From: Glycomyces xiaoerkulensis
GTDB lineage: Bacteria > Actinomycetota > Actinomycetes > Mycobacteriales > Micromonosporaceae
Assembly: GCF_002798405.1 (NCBI RefSeq)
Contig: NZ_PGGV01000014.1
Span: 93,977 to 157,976, forward strand
Length of the DNA: 64,000 nucleotides
Reading direction: 5' to 3'
Shown: positions 25,747-34,181 of the stretch, in pieces
Numbering within the stretch: the stretch's first letter is position 1
How the letters are laid out: each line of letters opens with the position of its first letter
Notes under the pieces: generated by a model
The model's input: only the letters and a program-made list of their open reading frames with translations
The model's database searches: none
Told to the model about the DNA's origin: nothing
Position numbers and translations under genes: made by a program

Positions 25747-25824
25747 AGACAGCGTCGAGAGCCGCTTGCACTCGGCACCGTCCGCGCTTCGCACCCGTAT
25801 GGACGATGAGAAGGTGATCTGACG

Positions 25825-26454
25825 ATGGCACAGCCGACCGAACCGAACGAGGAACGGCTTCGCCGAGCACCGACGACGATCGGCGACGAAGCCAGCCGCT
25901 CCAATGCTTCGCCAGCACCGAGCAACCGCACTGGCAGTGGTCGACGCCTCAGGATCGGCCCGACACTGGCCGGTGCCGCGGCCACACTGGCGCTCGGCTT
26001 GCTGATCTTCGGCCTCATCGCTACCGACCTGGACGACAATGGCAACGATGAGGCGAGCGATGCCCTGTCCACCGCCGAGGTGATCGCATGCTCCGACCTC
26101 ATCGCCGAAGGCGAAATCGTCGCGGTGGAGCAGTCCGATACCCCGGACCGGATCGTCGTGACCTTCGACGTGCAGGATGCCATCGCGCCCGCCGAGGCGT
26201 CCGGAATCGTCGAACTCGAATTTCTCGATCCCGTCGTGGCCGATGAGATCGACCCGCTCACGCCTGGAGAGCACCTACTGCTGCTGGTGTACGAACGCAA
26301 CGACGAGGCCCCCGGGGTTGTCCGCGGCGACGACATCGAGGATCGACGCTCGCACTTCGAGGATTCGTTGCCTGACGCAGACGAGGCCACGTGCCCGGCC
26401 TATATGCAAGAGGGCAGCACGGCCGACCCACCCTCGGTTCCGGGAGACAGCTGA
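25825..26454 (+). CDS. Hypothetical membrane-anchored protein
   Basis: 209 residues, not recognised. Residues 1-45 are polar and Arg-rich (cytoplasmic), residues 46-68 form one membrane helix (GPTLAGAAATLALGLLIFGLIAT), and the rest is an acidic extracellular domain. That domain reads ACSDLIAEGEIVAVEQSD.. RIVVTFDVQDAIAP..GIVELEFLDPV.. LTPGEHLLLLVYERN, a beta-rich pattern seen in secreted actinomycete proteins of unknown role. Two cysteines (near residues 91 and 192) could form a disulfide. It lies between the two copies of the 95-base repeat, so it may have been moved or stranded with them. Confidence 0.65.
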   Translation: MAQPTEPNEERLRRAPTTIGDEASRSNASPAPSNRTGSGRRLRIGPTLAGAAATLALGLLIFGLIATDLDDNGNDEASDALSTAEVIACSDLIAEGEIVAVEQSDTPDRIVVTFDVQDAIAPAEASGIVELEFLDPVVADEIDPLTPGEHLLLLVYERNDEAPGVVRGDDIEDRRSHFEDSLPDADEATCPAYMQEGSTADPPSVPGDS

Positions 26455-26689
26455 AGCGATCTCAGGGACCGCTCCTGCGGCCGGGTCCCCGGTGTCGGCC
26501 CCGGTCGGGCACTCAGCGGACTCCCGCCGCGACCGGTGATGTGGAGGCGTCGTCCGACGTCGTCCGTGCCCTGGCGGTCGAGGCGGTCGCCGAGGCGATC
26601 GAAACGGTCTGACCGGGTCCGCCTGGTGGGCCCGGCAATGGCTGCGCGTGGGTGGGCGGGTGCGGAGTCTGGTGGCCGGTCGCGGTGCG
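26455..26689. other. Intergenic region with direct repeat copy 2
   Basis: A 235-base gap between convergent genes. It contains most of repeat copy 2 (26620-26715). I see no other gene or clear terminator. Confidence 0.4.
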
Positions 26690-26715
26690 CTATGGCGGCG
26701 ATGAAGAGGTGGGAG
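26620..26715. repeat. Direct repeat, copy 2 (at the 3' end of the DUF222-HNH gene)
   Basis: Partner of 25652-25746, about 970 bases away and in the same orientation. Differences are scattered substitutions and one length change, so it is an old duplication. Confidence 0.8.
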
Positions 26716-28570
26716 GCCGGTGGGGCGGGTGTTCGTGGCCGGGTCCCGATCGGGTGGGCGTGTGGCCGTGGTGGCCGGGCTGTGGCGGTGAACGGGGGCG
26801 GTTGCGACTGAGGAGGTAGTGGGTGCGGGTGGGCATGGGGAGGTGCCCGACCGGCCGCTTCCGGTTCGGGCTCGCCTGTATCGGTTCGCTCCTCCCCGCC
26901 GCGGTCGCCCGCGGCGGGCCGGCTAAGAACGGGATCGGATCGTGCTTTGAGTGCAACTCGCCCTTGATATCCGGCGGCGGTGCCGCGACGGTGACGGCGG
27001 CGGCCGGTGGTGGTGTGATGGCTGGTGGCGCGGTCTCCGGTGGGGCCGAACCGGTCGGCTCCGGCTCGGTGGGTGCGGGCGGGGTCGGTTCGGGTCCGCC
27101 GGTGGCCTGGGGGCCGGTCTCGCTCCGGTAGCGGGCGCGGGCCCGCCGGCGGGCGGCTCGGGCCGCGGCCAGGTCGGCCTCGAGACTGATCTGCTCGGCC
27201 CACCCGTCCAGCTCCTCCCGGTACCGCTCGGACCACTCCTGGGGATACAGCCCGGTGGGGAAGAGGTTCTGCACATCGTGCGCGAAGCCGGCCTCCAGAT
27301 CAGTGTCGGTCCGGTGGTCGGCGCAGCCGCAGGCGGTGACGTCCCCGGCCGTGCAGGCCGGGTCGTGGTGGACGATCAGGGCCTGCCCGGGGCCGGTCTT
27401 GGCCACCGACCATCCAGGCGTGTGGACCCGTCCATGATGGAATCGGCACAGGAGGATCAGATTCGACGCTTCGGTGGGGCCGCCGTCGACGAAGTGGACG
27501 ATGTGGTGGGCCTCGCACCAGTGCACCGGCCGCGTACACCCGTGCCAGGCGCACCCGCCCGGCTGCTCGAGCTCGAGCTTGCGGCGCAGGGCCGCACCCG
27601 GCACCCGGACCGGGCGGCCCTGCTCGAGCGACTCGCCGGTGCCGTAGTCGAACACGCTGGGCACCACGATCGCTTGGCAGGCGGCCCGGCGGGCCGACTC
27701 GAGACTGACCGGGCGGCCCTCCAGGGTCGGCACCCGCCCCGTGTCGACCCCGCGGAGGGTGTCGAGGTCGGCGGTCAGGTGCAGCAGGGTGGTGTGCCCG
27801 TGCCGGGTCGCGGCGGCCGGGTCGGTGCCGTAGACGGCCAGCATGTGGTGGAGGGCCTCGGCGCGGTCGTTGGCCGCCGCCGGCAGCAGCCCGTCCTCGT
27901 CGGCCTGGTCCTGGCGGGGCGGGGGCGCGGCCGTGGTCAGCAGCTTGGCGAACATCGCCCCGGTCTCGGAGGCGAGCATCCCCGAGACGGCCCACATGCC
28001 GCCCTCGAGCTCGACCAGATCGAGGCGCTGGAGGGACTGCTCGGCCAGCCCGTCCAGGAGCGCCTCACCGTCGTCGAGGGCCGCCTCCAGCTCCTCCAGG
28101 TGGGCGGTGAGCCGTTCGGGGGCGTGGCGGCAGTACTGCCCGATCAGCTCCTCGGGGGTGGCGCAGTGGGCCTCGGGGTCGAACGGGGACGGTTCGGGGG
28201 TCCGGTAGGGGGTCTTGGCGTACACCCGGAGGGCCCGGGTGCGTTCCAGGCGGCGGACGGTGGCCGCCACCGGATCGATCCGCGCCGCCCCCGAGACCGC
28301 CGCCTCGGCCAAGGCGGGGAACTTCTTGGCGCAGCGGGCGACCGCGGCCAGGTCGGCCGCGACCCGGGCATGGAAGTCGAACTTCGCCTGCAACCAGTCC
28401 CGCAGCCCGGAGAACCCGTCGGCCTCGCGGTGGAGGCGCCCGGTCTGGGCGTCGATCACCGCCGCCAGGGCCCGGGCGTGGAAGGCGTTGACCGCGGCCG
28501 CGGCCTCGGTCAGGCGGGCCCGGGTCGCATGGGCCCGCTCGGACCGCTCCCGGTCGTCGCCACCGGCCAT
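26690..28570 (-). CDS. DUF222 / HNH-endonuclease-signature protein (13E12 repeat type)
   Basis: About 626 residues from ATG 28570 (a GTG at 28612 would add 14). The helical DUF222 region spans about 10-330. The HNH nuclease motif follows: CAWHGCTRP..WCEAHHIVHFVDGGPTEASNLILLCRFHH, with both cysteine pairs and the HH/N/H residues, so nuclease activity is plausible. The C-terminal 130 residues are a low-complexity Pro/Thr/Arg tail. This family is multicopy in actinobacteria and behaves like a mobile or selfish element; its job is unknown. The 3' end is shared with the direct repeat, a sign of past amplification. Confidence 0.88.
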   Translation of the reverse strand: MAGGDDRERSERAHATRARLTEAAAAVNAFHARALAAVIDAQTGRLHREADGFSGLRDWLQAKFDFHARVAADLAAVARCAKKFPALAEAAVSGAARIDPVAATVRRLERTRALRVYAKTPYRTPEPSPFDPEAHCATPEELIGQYCRHAPERLTAHLEELEAALDDGEALLDGLAEQSLQRLDLVELEGGMWAVSGMLASETGAMFAKLLTTAAPPPRQDQADEDGLLPAAANDRAEALHHMLAVYGTDPAAATRHGHTTLLHLTADLDTLRGVDTGRVPTLEGRPVSLESARRAACQAIVVPSVFDYGTGESLEQGRPVRVPGAALRRKLELEQPGGCAWHGCTRPVHWCEAHHIVHFVDGGPTEASNLILLCRFHHGRVHTPGWSVAKTGPGQALIVHHDPACTAGDVTACGCADHRTDTDLEAGFAHDVQNLFPTGLYPQEWSERYREELDGWAEQISLEADLAAARAARRRARARYRSETGPQATGGPEPTPPAPTEPEPTGSAPPETAPPAITPPPAAAVTVAAPPPDIKGELHSKHDPIPFLAGPPRATAAGRSEPIQASPNRKRPVGHLPMPTRTHYLLSRNRPRSPPQPGHHGHTPTRSGPGHEHPPHRPPTSSSPP

Positions 28571-28987
28571 ACCCTCGCACCCCCGCTGCGCCGCTCGGTT
28601 CGAACAAACCACCGGTTTCGGCTTGTTCGTGCTATATATCCATGGTTCCAGCGCAGCACCCGTTCGGCATCACCCGAAAGGGGGAGAAAACACTCACGTT
28701 CGCCACCGGACACCCTGCGACACAACCGGACACGAGGATCCCTCACCGGCACCGCGCCACCCGGCCCCGAACGACCACCCCGACCGGCCGACCCCGCCTA
28801 CGTCGCCGCCCCAGCACACCGGGGCCATCCCGGCGCGACACCCCGCCCACACACCCACCACCAATACCGAACTCCCCAGGCTCAGGCGCCACCACACCAC
28901 GTCCCGACTCGGAGGGCCGCGCTGTAGCTATCCGGGTGGCGGTCCCGCACAGCGGAGGCTGCACGGGACCGCCGGTCGCTCACCGGG
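28571..28987. promoter_or_regulatory. Control region of the DUF222-HNH gene
   Basis: An inverted repeat CGAACAA (28601-28607) and TTGTTCG (28623-28629) with a 15-base spacer precedes an AT pocket TATATAT near 28633, a plausible -10 for the minus strand. The remaining stretch to 28987 is proline-codon-rich in several frames, but I see no convincing gene. Confidence 0.45.
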
Positions 28988-30622
28988 TCAGGACGGCCAG
29001 GTCCACTGTTGGGTCCACAGGCCGTTGCAGTCGTAGATCTGCAGTTGCGTGCCGTCGTCGGTTCGCCCCTCCGGGGCGTCCAGGCAGCGGCCCGACTGCG
29101 GGTTGCGGAGCGAGCCGTCGGATTGGACCTCCCATTGCTGGCCTCCGACGCCGTTGCAGTCCCAGAGGATCACCGGGGTGAAATTGGCCGTGCCGTTGCC
29201 GTCGATGTCGAGGCACTTGCCGAACGCCCGGACCGTCCCATCGGGAGCGAGCTCCCAGCGCTGGCCGGTGGCGTCCCCGCAGGTCCACAGTTGCACGGCG
29301 TTCCCCCGGTCGGCGGTGTTCGTGTCCACGTCGAGGCACTTGCCGCCCGGGCCGGGCACCTGGCCGGTCGGTCCGGGCGCCTGCCCGATGCCGAACCGGA
29401 CCTCGCACCGGTTGCCGTCGCCGAGCCAGGTCGCGGCTAGGTAGAGGTAGCCGCCGCCCTCGCGCGGGATCGCGGGGGTGGAATAGCCCGGGCAGGACGG
29501 TTCGCCGGAGTTGTAGCCGCCGGTGGGGTCGACGGTCACGGGCGCGGCGTGCTCGGTCCACGGCCCGTCGCCGAGGTTCGTGTTAGCGAACAGGACGGTC
29601 CCCGACTCCGAGAGCACGGTCTTGTCGCCGGTGGGTCCGGAGACGACCCGCTGGCCGGAGATGAGCACGGTGCCGTTCGGACCGCCGCCCGGAACCCACG
29701 ACACGTACGGAGTGTGGAGCAGTTCGCGGTCGTCGGCGGTGGTCACCAATGTGCCCGGATCATCGGCCGGAGACCAGTCGATCCCGTCCGGGCTCTTCTT
29801 CACCCAGACCTCGCAGGCGTGATCGGGATCGGTCGCGTCGCGGCACCGCTCGTAGGCCATGACCACCGACCCGTCGGGCAGGTCGGCGAAGGTCTGCATC
29901 CCCGGGCGGGCGTACGGGTCGCCGGGGAAGGCGACGTCGTGCGTGATCTGGGAGTTCCAGGTCTGTCCGCCGTCGGCCGACGTGTAGTGGCCGATGATCT
30001 GGTTGTTCGTGGGGCTGTTCTCGGGGCGCTCGTCGGAGATGAAGCAGGCGAGCGAATCGTCATCGCCGACTCGGAAGACCGGCTCCCAGATGCCGTGGCC
30101 CCACGTGTCCGGCATGCCGGAGGTCTCGGTGCAGTTCGACAGGTACTGCCAGGTCAGTCCGCCGTCGGTGCTCTTGAACACCTCGACCTTCTGGGCGGTG
30201 TAGTCGCCGACGTCCCAGGCGGTGCCCGAGGCGAGCAGGTCGCCCTGGTTCAGGCCCGGGATCGACCTGGGGACCTCGAAGAGGGTCGGGGCCTCGAGAT
30301 CCCAGCCGGGCGTGTTCGAGGTGACCGTCGAGAGGTGGGCCCACGACTGGCCGCCGTCGGTGCTGCGGTAGACGGGGAGGTCGCCCGGCTGGCCGTGGCC
30401 GCTCCGGGCGAACGTGGCGAGCATGGTCGGGTCGGGCGATCCGTCGTGGTCGAGTCGGATCGCGCGGGGGTAGCCGGCGGTTCCGGAGGCTCCGGGTGAG
30501 TAGAGGACTTCGCCGGGACCGGCCGCGGCGGCCGGCGCGGTGAGGGCCGCGCCGGTGCCTATGAGCAGGCCCAGCGCTGTGAGCAGCGCGAGGGCGAGCC
30601 TCGCTGGTCTGGTTCGGTTCAT
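28988..30622 (-). CDS. Secreted sialidase-like beta-propeller protein with ricin-type lectin domain
   Basis: 544 residues; ATG 30622 follows AAGGAGCC. The signal peptide is RPARLALALLTALGLLIG.., with cleavage near PAAAAG. The propeller at about 40-400 carries bacterial-neuraminidase Asp boxes (STDGGQSW, STDGGLTW, SADGGQTW, SPDGIDW), and SEPSCPGYSTPA is near the end. The fold matches the BNR/sialidase superfamily. I cannot place the full Arg triad, so the substrate may be another acidic or plant sugar. A beta-trefoil lectin (about 412-544) closes it, with QRW, QQW and QQW repeats. TTGCA-N5-TGCAA boxes upstream tie it to the LacI gene and importer. Confidence 0.85.
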   Translation of the reverse strand: MNRTRPARLALALLTALGLLIGTGAALTAPAAAAGPGEVLYSPGASGTAGYPRAIRLDHDGSPDPTMLATFARSGHGQPGDLPVYRSTDGGQSWAHLSTVTSNTPGWDLEAPTLFEVPRSIPGLNQGDLLASGTAWDVGDYTAQKVEVFKSTDGGLTWQYLSNCTETSGMPDTWGHGIWEPVFRVGDDDSLACFISDERPENSPTNNQIIGHYTSADGGQTWNSQITHDVAFPGDPYARPGMQTFADLPDGSVVMAYERCRDATDPDHACEVWVKKSPDGIDWSPADDPGTLVTTADDRELLHTPYVSWVPGGGPNGTVLISGQRVVSGPTGDKTVLSESGTVLFANTNLGDGPWTEHAAPVTVDPTGGYNSGEPSCPGYSTPAIPREGGGYLYLAATWLGDGNRCEVRFGIGQAPGPTGQVPGPGGKCLDVDTNTADRGNAVQLWTCGDATGQRWELAPDGTVRAFGKCLDIDGNGTANFTPVILWDCNGVGGQQWEVQSDGSLRNPQSGRCLDAPEGRTDDGTQLQIYDCNGLWTQQWTWPS

Positions 30623-30655
30623 TGCGGCTCCTTCGACGCAAAGAGGGGTGTGCAC

Positions 30656-30670
30656 TTGCACACGATGGCA
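30656..30670. promoter_or_regulatory. TTGCA-N5 operator, sialidase-proximal copy
   Basis: TTGCACACGATGGCA, a degenerate copy of TTGCA-N5-TGCAA. It shares the string TTGCACACGATGG with the copy at 31798-31812 and lies 34 bases before the sialidase-like start. Confidence 0.6.
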
Positions 30671-30689
30671 AACTCAGGATGCCCGAGAT

Positions 30690-30704
30690 TTGCATACGTT
30701 GCAA
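30690..30704. promoter_or_regulatory. TTGCA-N5-TGCAA operator between sialidase and LacI genes
   Basis: A perfect match, TTGCA (30690-30694), TACGT, TGCAA (30700-30704). It lies just after the stop codon of the LacI gene and upstream of the sialidase-like gene. Confidence 0.75.
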
Positions 30705-30708
30705 GCCC

Positions 30709-31722
30709 TCAGTGGCCGCCGGTGCTTTCGCGGGGGATCACCCGGTGGGGCACGGTCACCTCGGCCGCGGGAGATTCCGGGTCCGTGATCCGCGCGTGGA
30801 GCCGCTCTACGGCCTGCCGCGCCAGGTCGGGAGTGTCGAGCGAGACCGTGGTCAGACTCGGGCGGGCGTAGCGGCCCTCCTCGAGGTCGTCCATGCCGAT
30901 GATCGCCACGTCCTCGGGGACGCTCAGACCGGCGTCGAACACGGCGCGCATCGCGCCCAGGGCGAGCAGGTCCGTGAAGCAGAAGATCGCGTCCGGCGGC
31001 TCGGCCGACCGGAGCAGCTCGGTGGCGGCGGCGTGCCCGTCGGCACGGCGGTAGCTGGCGGCGGGCCGGATCATCGACTCGTCCCGGTCCAGTCCGGCCT
31101 CGTCCACCGCGCGCAGGTACCCGGCCGTCCGCTCCTGCGGCGTCGCGTAGGTCTCGGCCGGCTGGGCGCCGATGGCCGCGATGCGCCTCCGCCCCAGCGA
31201 GGCCAGGTGGGCGGCGGCGTCGTGCGCCGCGCCCTCGTTGTCGATGGCGACGTGGTCGAACCGGCCGTCGAAGGAGTACTCGCCGAGCAGGACCAGCGGA
31301 ATGGTCGAGCGTCGCTCCATTTCGAGTAGCTCGGACTTGGTCACCAGCGGGCTGAACAGAATGCCGTCGAACAGCATCGTGCGCTCGCCGCCGGTGAGGA
31401 GCTGGCGCTCGCGCTCGTGGTCGTGGCCGGTCTGGTCGATCATGACCCGGTAGCCCATCAGCGCGGCGGCGTCGATCACCTCGCGGGCCAGCGCGGAGAA
31501 ATAGGGCAGGTCGATCTCGGGAACGACGAGGGCGAGTACGCCGGTGCGTCCGGTGCGCAGCCGCTGCGCGACCGGGTTCGGCCGGTAGTCGAGGGCCTCG
31601 ATCGCGGCCTCGACCCGCGCGCGCATCTTCTCGCTCACGTGCGGGTATCCGCTCACGACGTTGGACACGGTCCGCACCGAGACCTGGGCGTGCTCGGCGA
31701 CGTCCCGCAGCGTGGTTGCCAT
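30709..31722 (-). CDS. LacI-family regulator of region II
   Basis: 337 residues; ATG 31722 is preceded by GAGGAGA and gives the normal opening MATTLRDVAEHAQVSVRTVSNVVSGYPHV. An upstream in-frame start would add 27 unlike residues. The hinge region is PNPVAQRLRTGRTG. The sensor domain holds the typical VLALVVPEIDLPYFSALARE and IGMDDLEEGRYARPSLTTV. Cognate boxes are predicted on both sides: two before the sialidase gene (30656-30704) and two before the importer (31769-31812). That makes it the repressor of both units and of itself. Confidence 0.92.
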   Translation of the reverse strand: MATTLRDVAEHAQVSVRTVSNVVSGYPHVSEKMRARVEAAIEALDYRPNPVAQRLRTGRTGVLALVVPEIDLPYFSALAREVIDAAALMGYRVMIDQTGHDHERERQLLTGGERTMLFDGILFSPLVTKSELLEMERRSTIPLVLLGEYSFDGRFDHVAIDNEGAAHDAAAHLASLGRRRIAAIGAQPAETYATPQERTAGYLRAVDEAGLDRDESMIRPAASYRRADGHAAATELLRSAEPPDAIFCFTDLLALGAMRAVFDAGLSVPEDVAIIGMDDLEEGRYARPSLTTVSLDTPDLARQAVERLHARITDPESPAAEVTVPHRVIPRESTGGH

Positions 31723-31768
31723 CGAATCTCCTCTCGACGCGAGTAGCATATCGCCTGCGAGTGGATCC

Positions 31769-31797
31769 TTGCATCGTGTGCAAACGTGGGGTACGTT
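31769..31797 (+). promoter_or_regulatory. Importer promoter overlapping a TTGCA-N5-TGCAA operator
   Basis: TTGCAT (31769-31774) and TACGTT (31792-31797) are 17 bases apart. The -35 is the left arm of a perfect operator TTGCA-TCGTG-TGCAA (31769-31783), so repressor and polymerase compete. Confidence 0.7.
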
Positions 31798-31812
31798 TTG
31801 CACACGATGGAA
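31798..31812. promoter_or_regulatory. TTGCA-N5 operator just downstream of the importer -10
   Basis: TTGCACACGATGGAA, the second importer-side box, starting immediately after the -10 element and centred 29 bases from the first. Confidence 0.65.
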
Positions 31813-31867
31813 AACCCGGCCGTCACTCGACGACCGGGGTCGAGCCCCTCAACACGAAGGAGTGTTC

Positions 31868-33229
31868 ATGCGACGCACACCACGACACCGCCTGGTACTG
31901 GCGACCGGGGCACTGTCGGCGGGCCTGGTCCTCGCGGCCTGCGGGCCGTCGATCGACGGCGGCGACGGCAAGGAGGAGAACGCCGGCGACGCCCTGCAGG
32001 CGCCCTCCGAGGACTCCCCGTCCGGAGAGATCACCATCTGGAACCGCTCGGGCGACCTGTACAACGTCTTCGACGCCGCGATCGACGACTTCAACGAGGT
32101 CTACCCTGACATCGAGGTCGACCACCAGACGGTGGACATCGACGCCAAGCTGCAGAACACGCTCATCACCGGCAGCGACGTGCCCGACGGGGTCTTCCTC
32201 GACGACGCCAAGGTCGGCGGCTACGCCGACTACCTGTGGGACCTGCGGGAGGTCCTCGACCCCTACCTCGAGGACATAGCGCCGCAGAAAGTGGACGTGA
32301 ACAGCCTCGACGGCTCGATCTACGGCGTGCCGTTCGACCTCAACCCCGGCCTGCTGTTCTACAACGACGCCGCCCTGAGCGAGGCGGGCGTCGACGCCAC
32401 CTCGATCGAGACCTACGACGACCTGCTCGATGCCGCCCGCGAATACCAGGAGGCCGAGCCCGGCTCCGGGCCCATCCACCTGGAGCAGAGCGCGTTCCTG
32501 GGCCAGCTCCAGCTCGAGATGTTCGCCGGCCAGCTCGCCACGAGCCTGGCCGACGCCGACGGGGAACTGCGCCTCGACACCCCTGAGTACCTCCGCATCC
32601 TCGAATGGCTCGACACCGTCCGATCCGAAGGGCTCGGCACCCGCGCCGAATACCTCTCACCGTCGGACGTCGGCGCGCTCGAGGCCACCGACCAGGTCTT
32701 CTACCCGTGGGCGATCTGGTTCAACTTCGCGCCCCAGCAGCAGCTCACCGAGACCCGGGGCGACTGGCGCGCCATGCCGCTGCCGGCGTGGGAGGAAGGC
32801 GGCGCCCGCGGCGGCGCCATGGGCGGCTCCTCGTTCGTCCTGCCCAAGGACGGCGAGAACGCCGACCTCGCCTGGCTGTTCTACGAATTCCTGATGTACG
32901 ACGAGGCCGGCTACACCGCGGTCTACGGCCCCAACGACATCTACCCCGACGGGCTCAACACCTCCATCCCCGCCTACGAACCGGCCGCCGACCCCGACGA
33001 CCCGCTCTTCGGGCCGATCGAGGCAATGGGCGGACAGGACCTGTGGTCGACCGCCGTCGAGGCCGGCGAGGAGATCCCGGGCGGCGCCCCCATCCCCGCG
33101 TGGTGGGACGGCGCCGTCGACTACCTCGGCGTCAACATCCAGCGGATGCTCGACGGCGACATGACGCCCGAAGAGGTCCTCGCCCAGTCCAGCGAGGACA
33201 TCCAGGAGAACCTGATCGACCGCCAGTAG
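31868..33229 (+). CDS. Extracellular sugar-binding lipoprotein (region II)
   Basis: 453 residues; ATG 31868 is behind AAGGAG. The signal ends in lipobox LAAC (Cys 25), followed by an acidic linker. The family 1 solute-binding fold has GEITIWNRSGDLYNVFDAAIDDFNEVYPDIEV, DGVFLDDAKVGGYADYLWDL, GVPFDLNPGLLFYNDAALSEAGVD and WAIWFNFAPQQQ. It starts an operon with two permeases and the GH2 enzyme. The ligand is unknown but is probably the oligosaccharide cut by GH2. Confidence 0.92.
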   Translation: MRRTPRHRLVLATGALSAGLVLAACGPSIDGGDGKEENAGDALQAPSEDSPSGEITIWNRSGDLYNVFDAAIDDFNEVYPDIEVDHQTVDIDAKLQNTLITGSDVPDGVFLDDAKVGGYADYLWDLREVLDPYLEDIAPQKVDVNSLDGSIYGVPFDLNPGLLFYNDAALSEAGVDATSIETYDDLLDAAREYQEAEPGSGPIHLEQSAFLGQLQLEMFAGQLATSLADADGELRLDTPEYLRILEWLDTVRSEGLGTRAEYLSPSDVGALEATDQVFYPWAIWFNFAPQQQLTETRGDWRAMPLPAWEEGGARGGAMGGSSFVLPKDGENADLAWLFYEFLMYDEAGYTAVYGPNDIYPDGLNTSIPAYEPAADPDDPLFGPIEAMGGQDLWSTAVEAGEEIPGGAPIPAWWDGAVDYLGVNIQRMLDGDMTPEEVLAQSSEDIQENLIDRQ

Positions 33230-33263
33230 CCGCCGGCCGCACCACCGCGATTGAGGAAACCCC

Positions 33264-34178
33264 TTGACGACCACCGCACTCACAGCCGACCCGGCGCCGC
33301 AGCGCGGCCATCGCCGCGCCGTGCTGCGGCGCCAGCTGGCGCCCTACGCGTTCATCCTGCCGTTCATCGCCGTGTTCGCCGCCTTCGGCGTCTACCCGAT
33401 GATCTTCACCCTCCGGCTGAGCTTCACCGACTGGCGCGGCTCCGGGACGGCGACCTGGATCGGCATCGACAACTACACGTACCTGCTGACCAACCCGGCC
33501 TTCTGGGGCTCGATGGCCAACTCCGGCGTCCTGTGGCTGCTCATCGTCCCGGCCCAACTGGTCCTGGGCGTGCTGATCGCCGTCGCACTCGACAACGCGA
33601 AACTGCGCCTGCGCGGCTTCTACCGGGTGGCGTTCCTCGTGCCGTTCGTGACGCCGCTGGTCGCGGTCGCGCAGATCTGGGTGGTGATCTTCGACCGCGA
33701 CTACGGCGTGGTCAACGGACTCCTGGGCCTGGTCGGACTGCCCGACGTCGGATGGCTCACCACCAGCGCGTGGGCCAAGCCCACGCTGGCGCTGCTGTTC
33801 CTGTGGAAGACCACCGGGTTCGTGGTCATCATCCTGCTCTCGGGGCTGCAGGCGATCGACCGGTCCGTCTACGACGCGGCCGAGATCGACGGCGCGAACC
33901 GCCTCCGCCGCCTGTGGTCGATCACCGTCCCGCTGCTCAAACGCACGCTGCTGTTCGTCGTCGTCCTGCAGACGCTGGCGGTGTTCCAGATGTTCGCCGA
34001 ACCCTACGTGGTGACCGACGGCGGGCCGTACGGCTCGACCACGACCGCGGGCCTGTACCTGTACGACCACATCAACCGGGCCGACCTCGGGACCGGCGCC
34101 GCCAACTCGTTCCTCCTGGTGATCGTCGTGATGCTCATGTCCCTGTTGTTCGTCCGGCTGCTCCGAACGGAGGACTGA
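33264..34178 (+). CDS. Sugar ABC transporter permease, MalF type (region II)
   Basis: 304 residues from TTG 33264, with GAGGAAA as ribosome site. It has six membrane helices; the first region is APYAFILPFIAVFAAFGVYPMIFTLRLSFTDW. The ATPase-docking EAA loop is YDAAEIDGANRLRRLWSITVPLL, near residue 205. It is followed 3 bases later by the MalG-type gene. No ATPase is encoded here, as in region I, so a shared ATPase encoded elsewhere is likely. Confidence 0.92.
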   Translation: MTTTALTADPAPQRGHRRAVLRRQLAPYAFILPFIAVFAAFGVYPMIFTLRLSFTDWRGSGTATWIGIDNYTYLLTNPAFWGSMANSGVLWLLIVPAQLVLGVLIAVALDNAKLRLRGFYRVAFLVPFVTPLVAVAQIWVVIFDRDYGVVNGLLGLVGLPDVGWLTTSAWAKPTLALLFLWKTTGFVVIILLSGLQAIDRSVYDAAEIDGANRLRRLWSITVPLLKRTLLFVVVLQTLAVFQMFAEPYVVTDGGPYGSTTTAGLYLYDHINRADLGTGAANSFLLVIVVMLMSLLFVRLLRTED

Positions 34179-34181
34179 CCG

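Noticed and set aside
26820..28927. Plus-strand frames opposite the DUF222-HNH gene
   Set aside because: Shadows of the real gene; no start context or domain.
28700..28980. Proline-codon-rich frames in the gap after the DUF222-HNH promoter
   Set aside because: Low complexity in several frames at once, no ribosome site and no domain.
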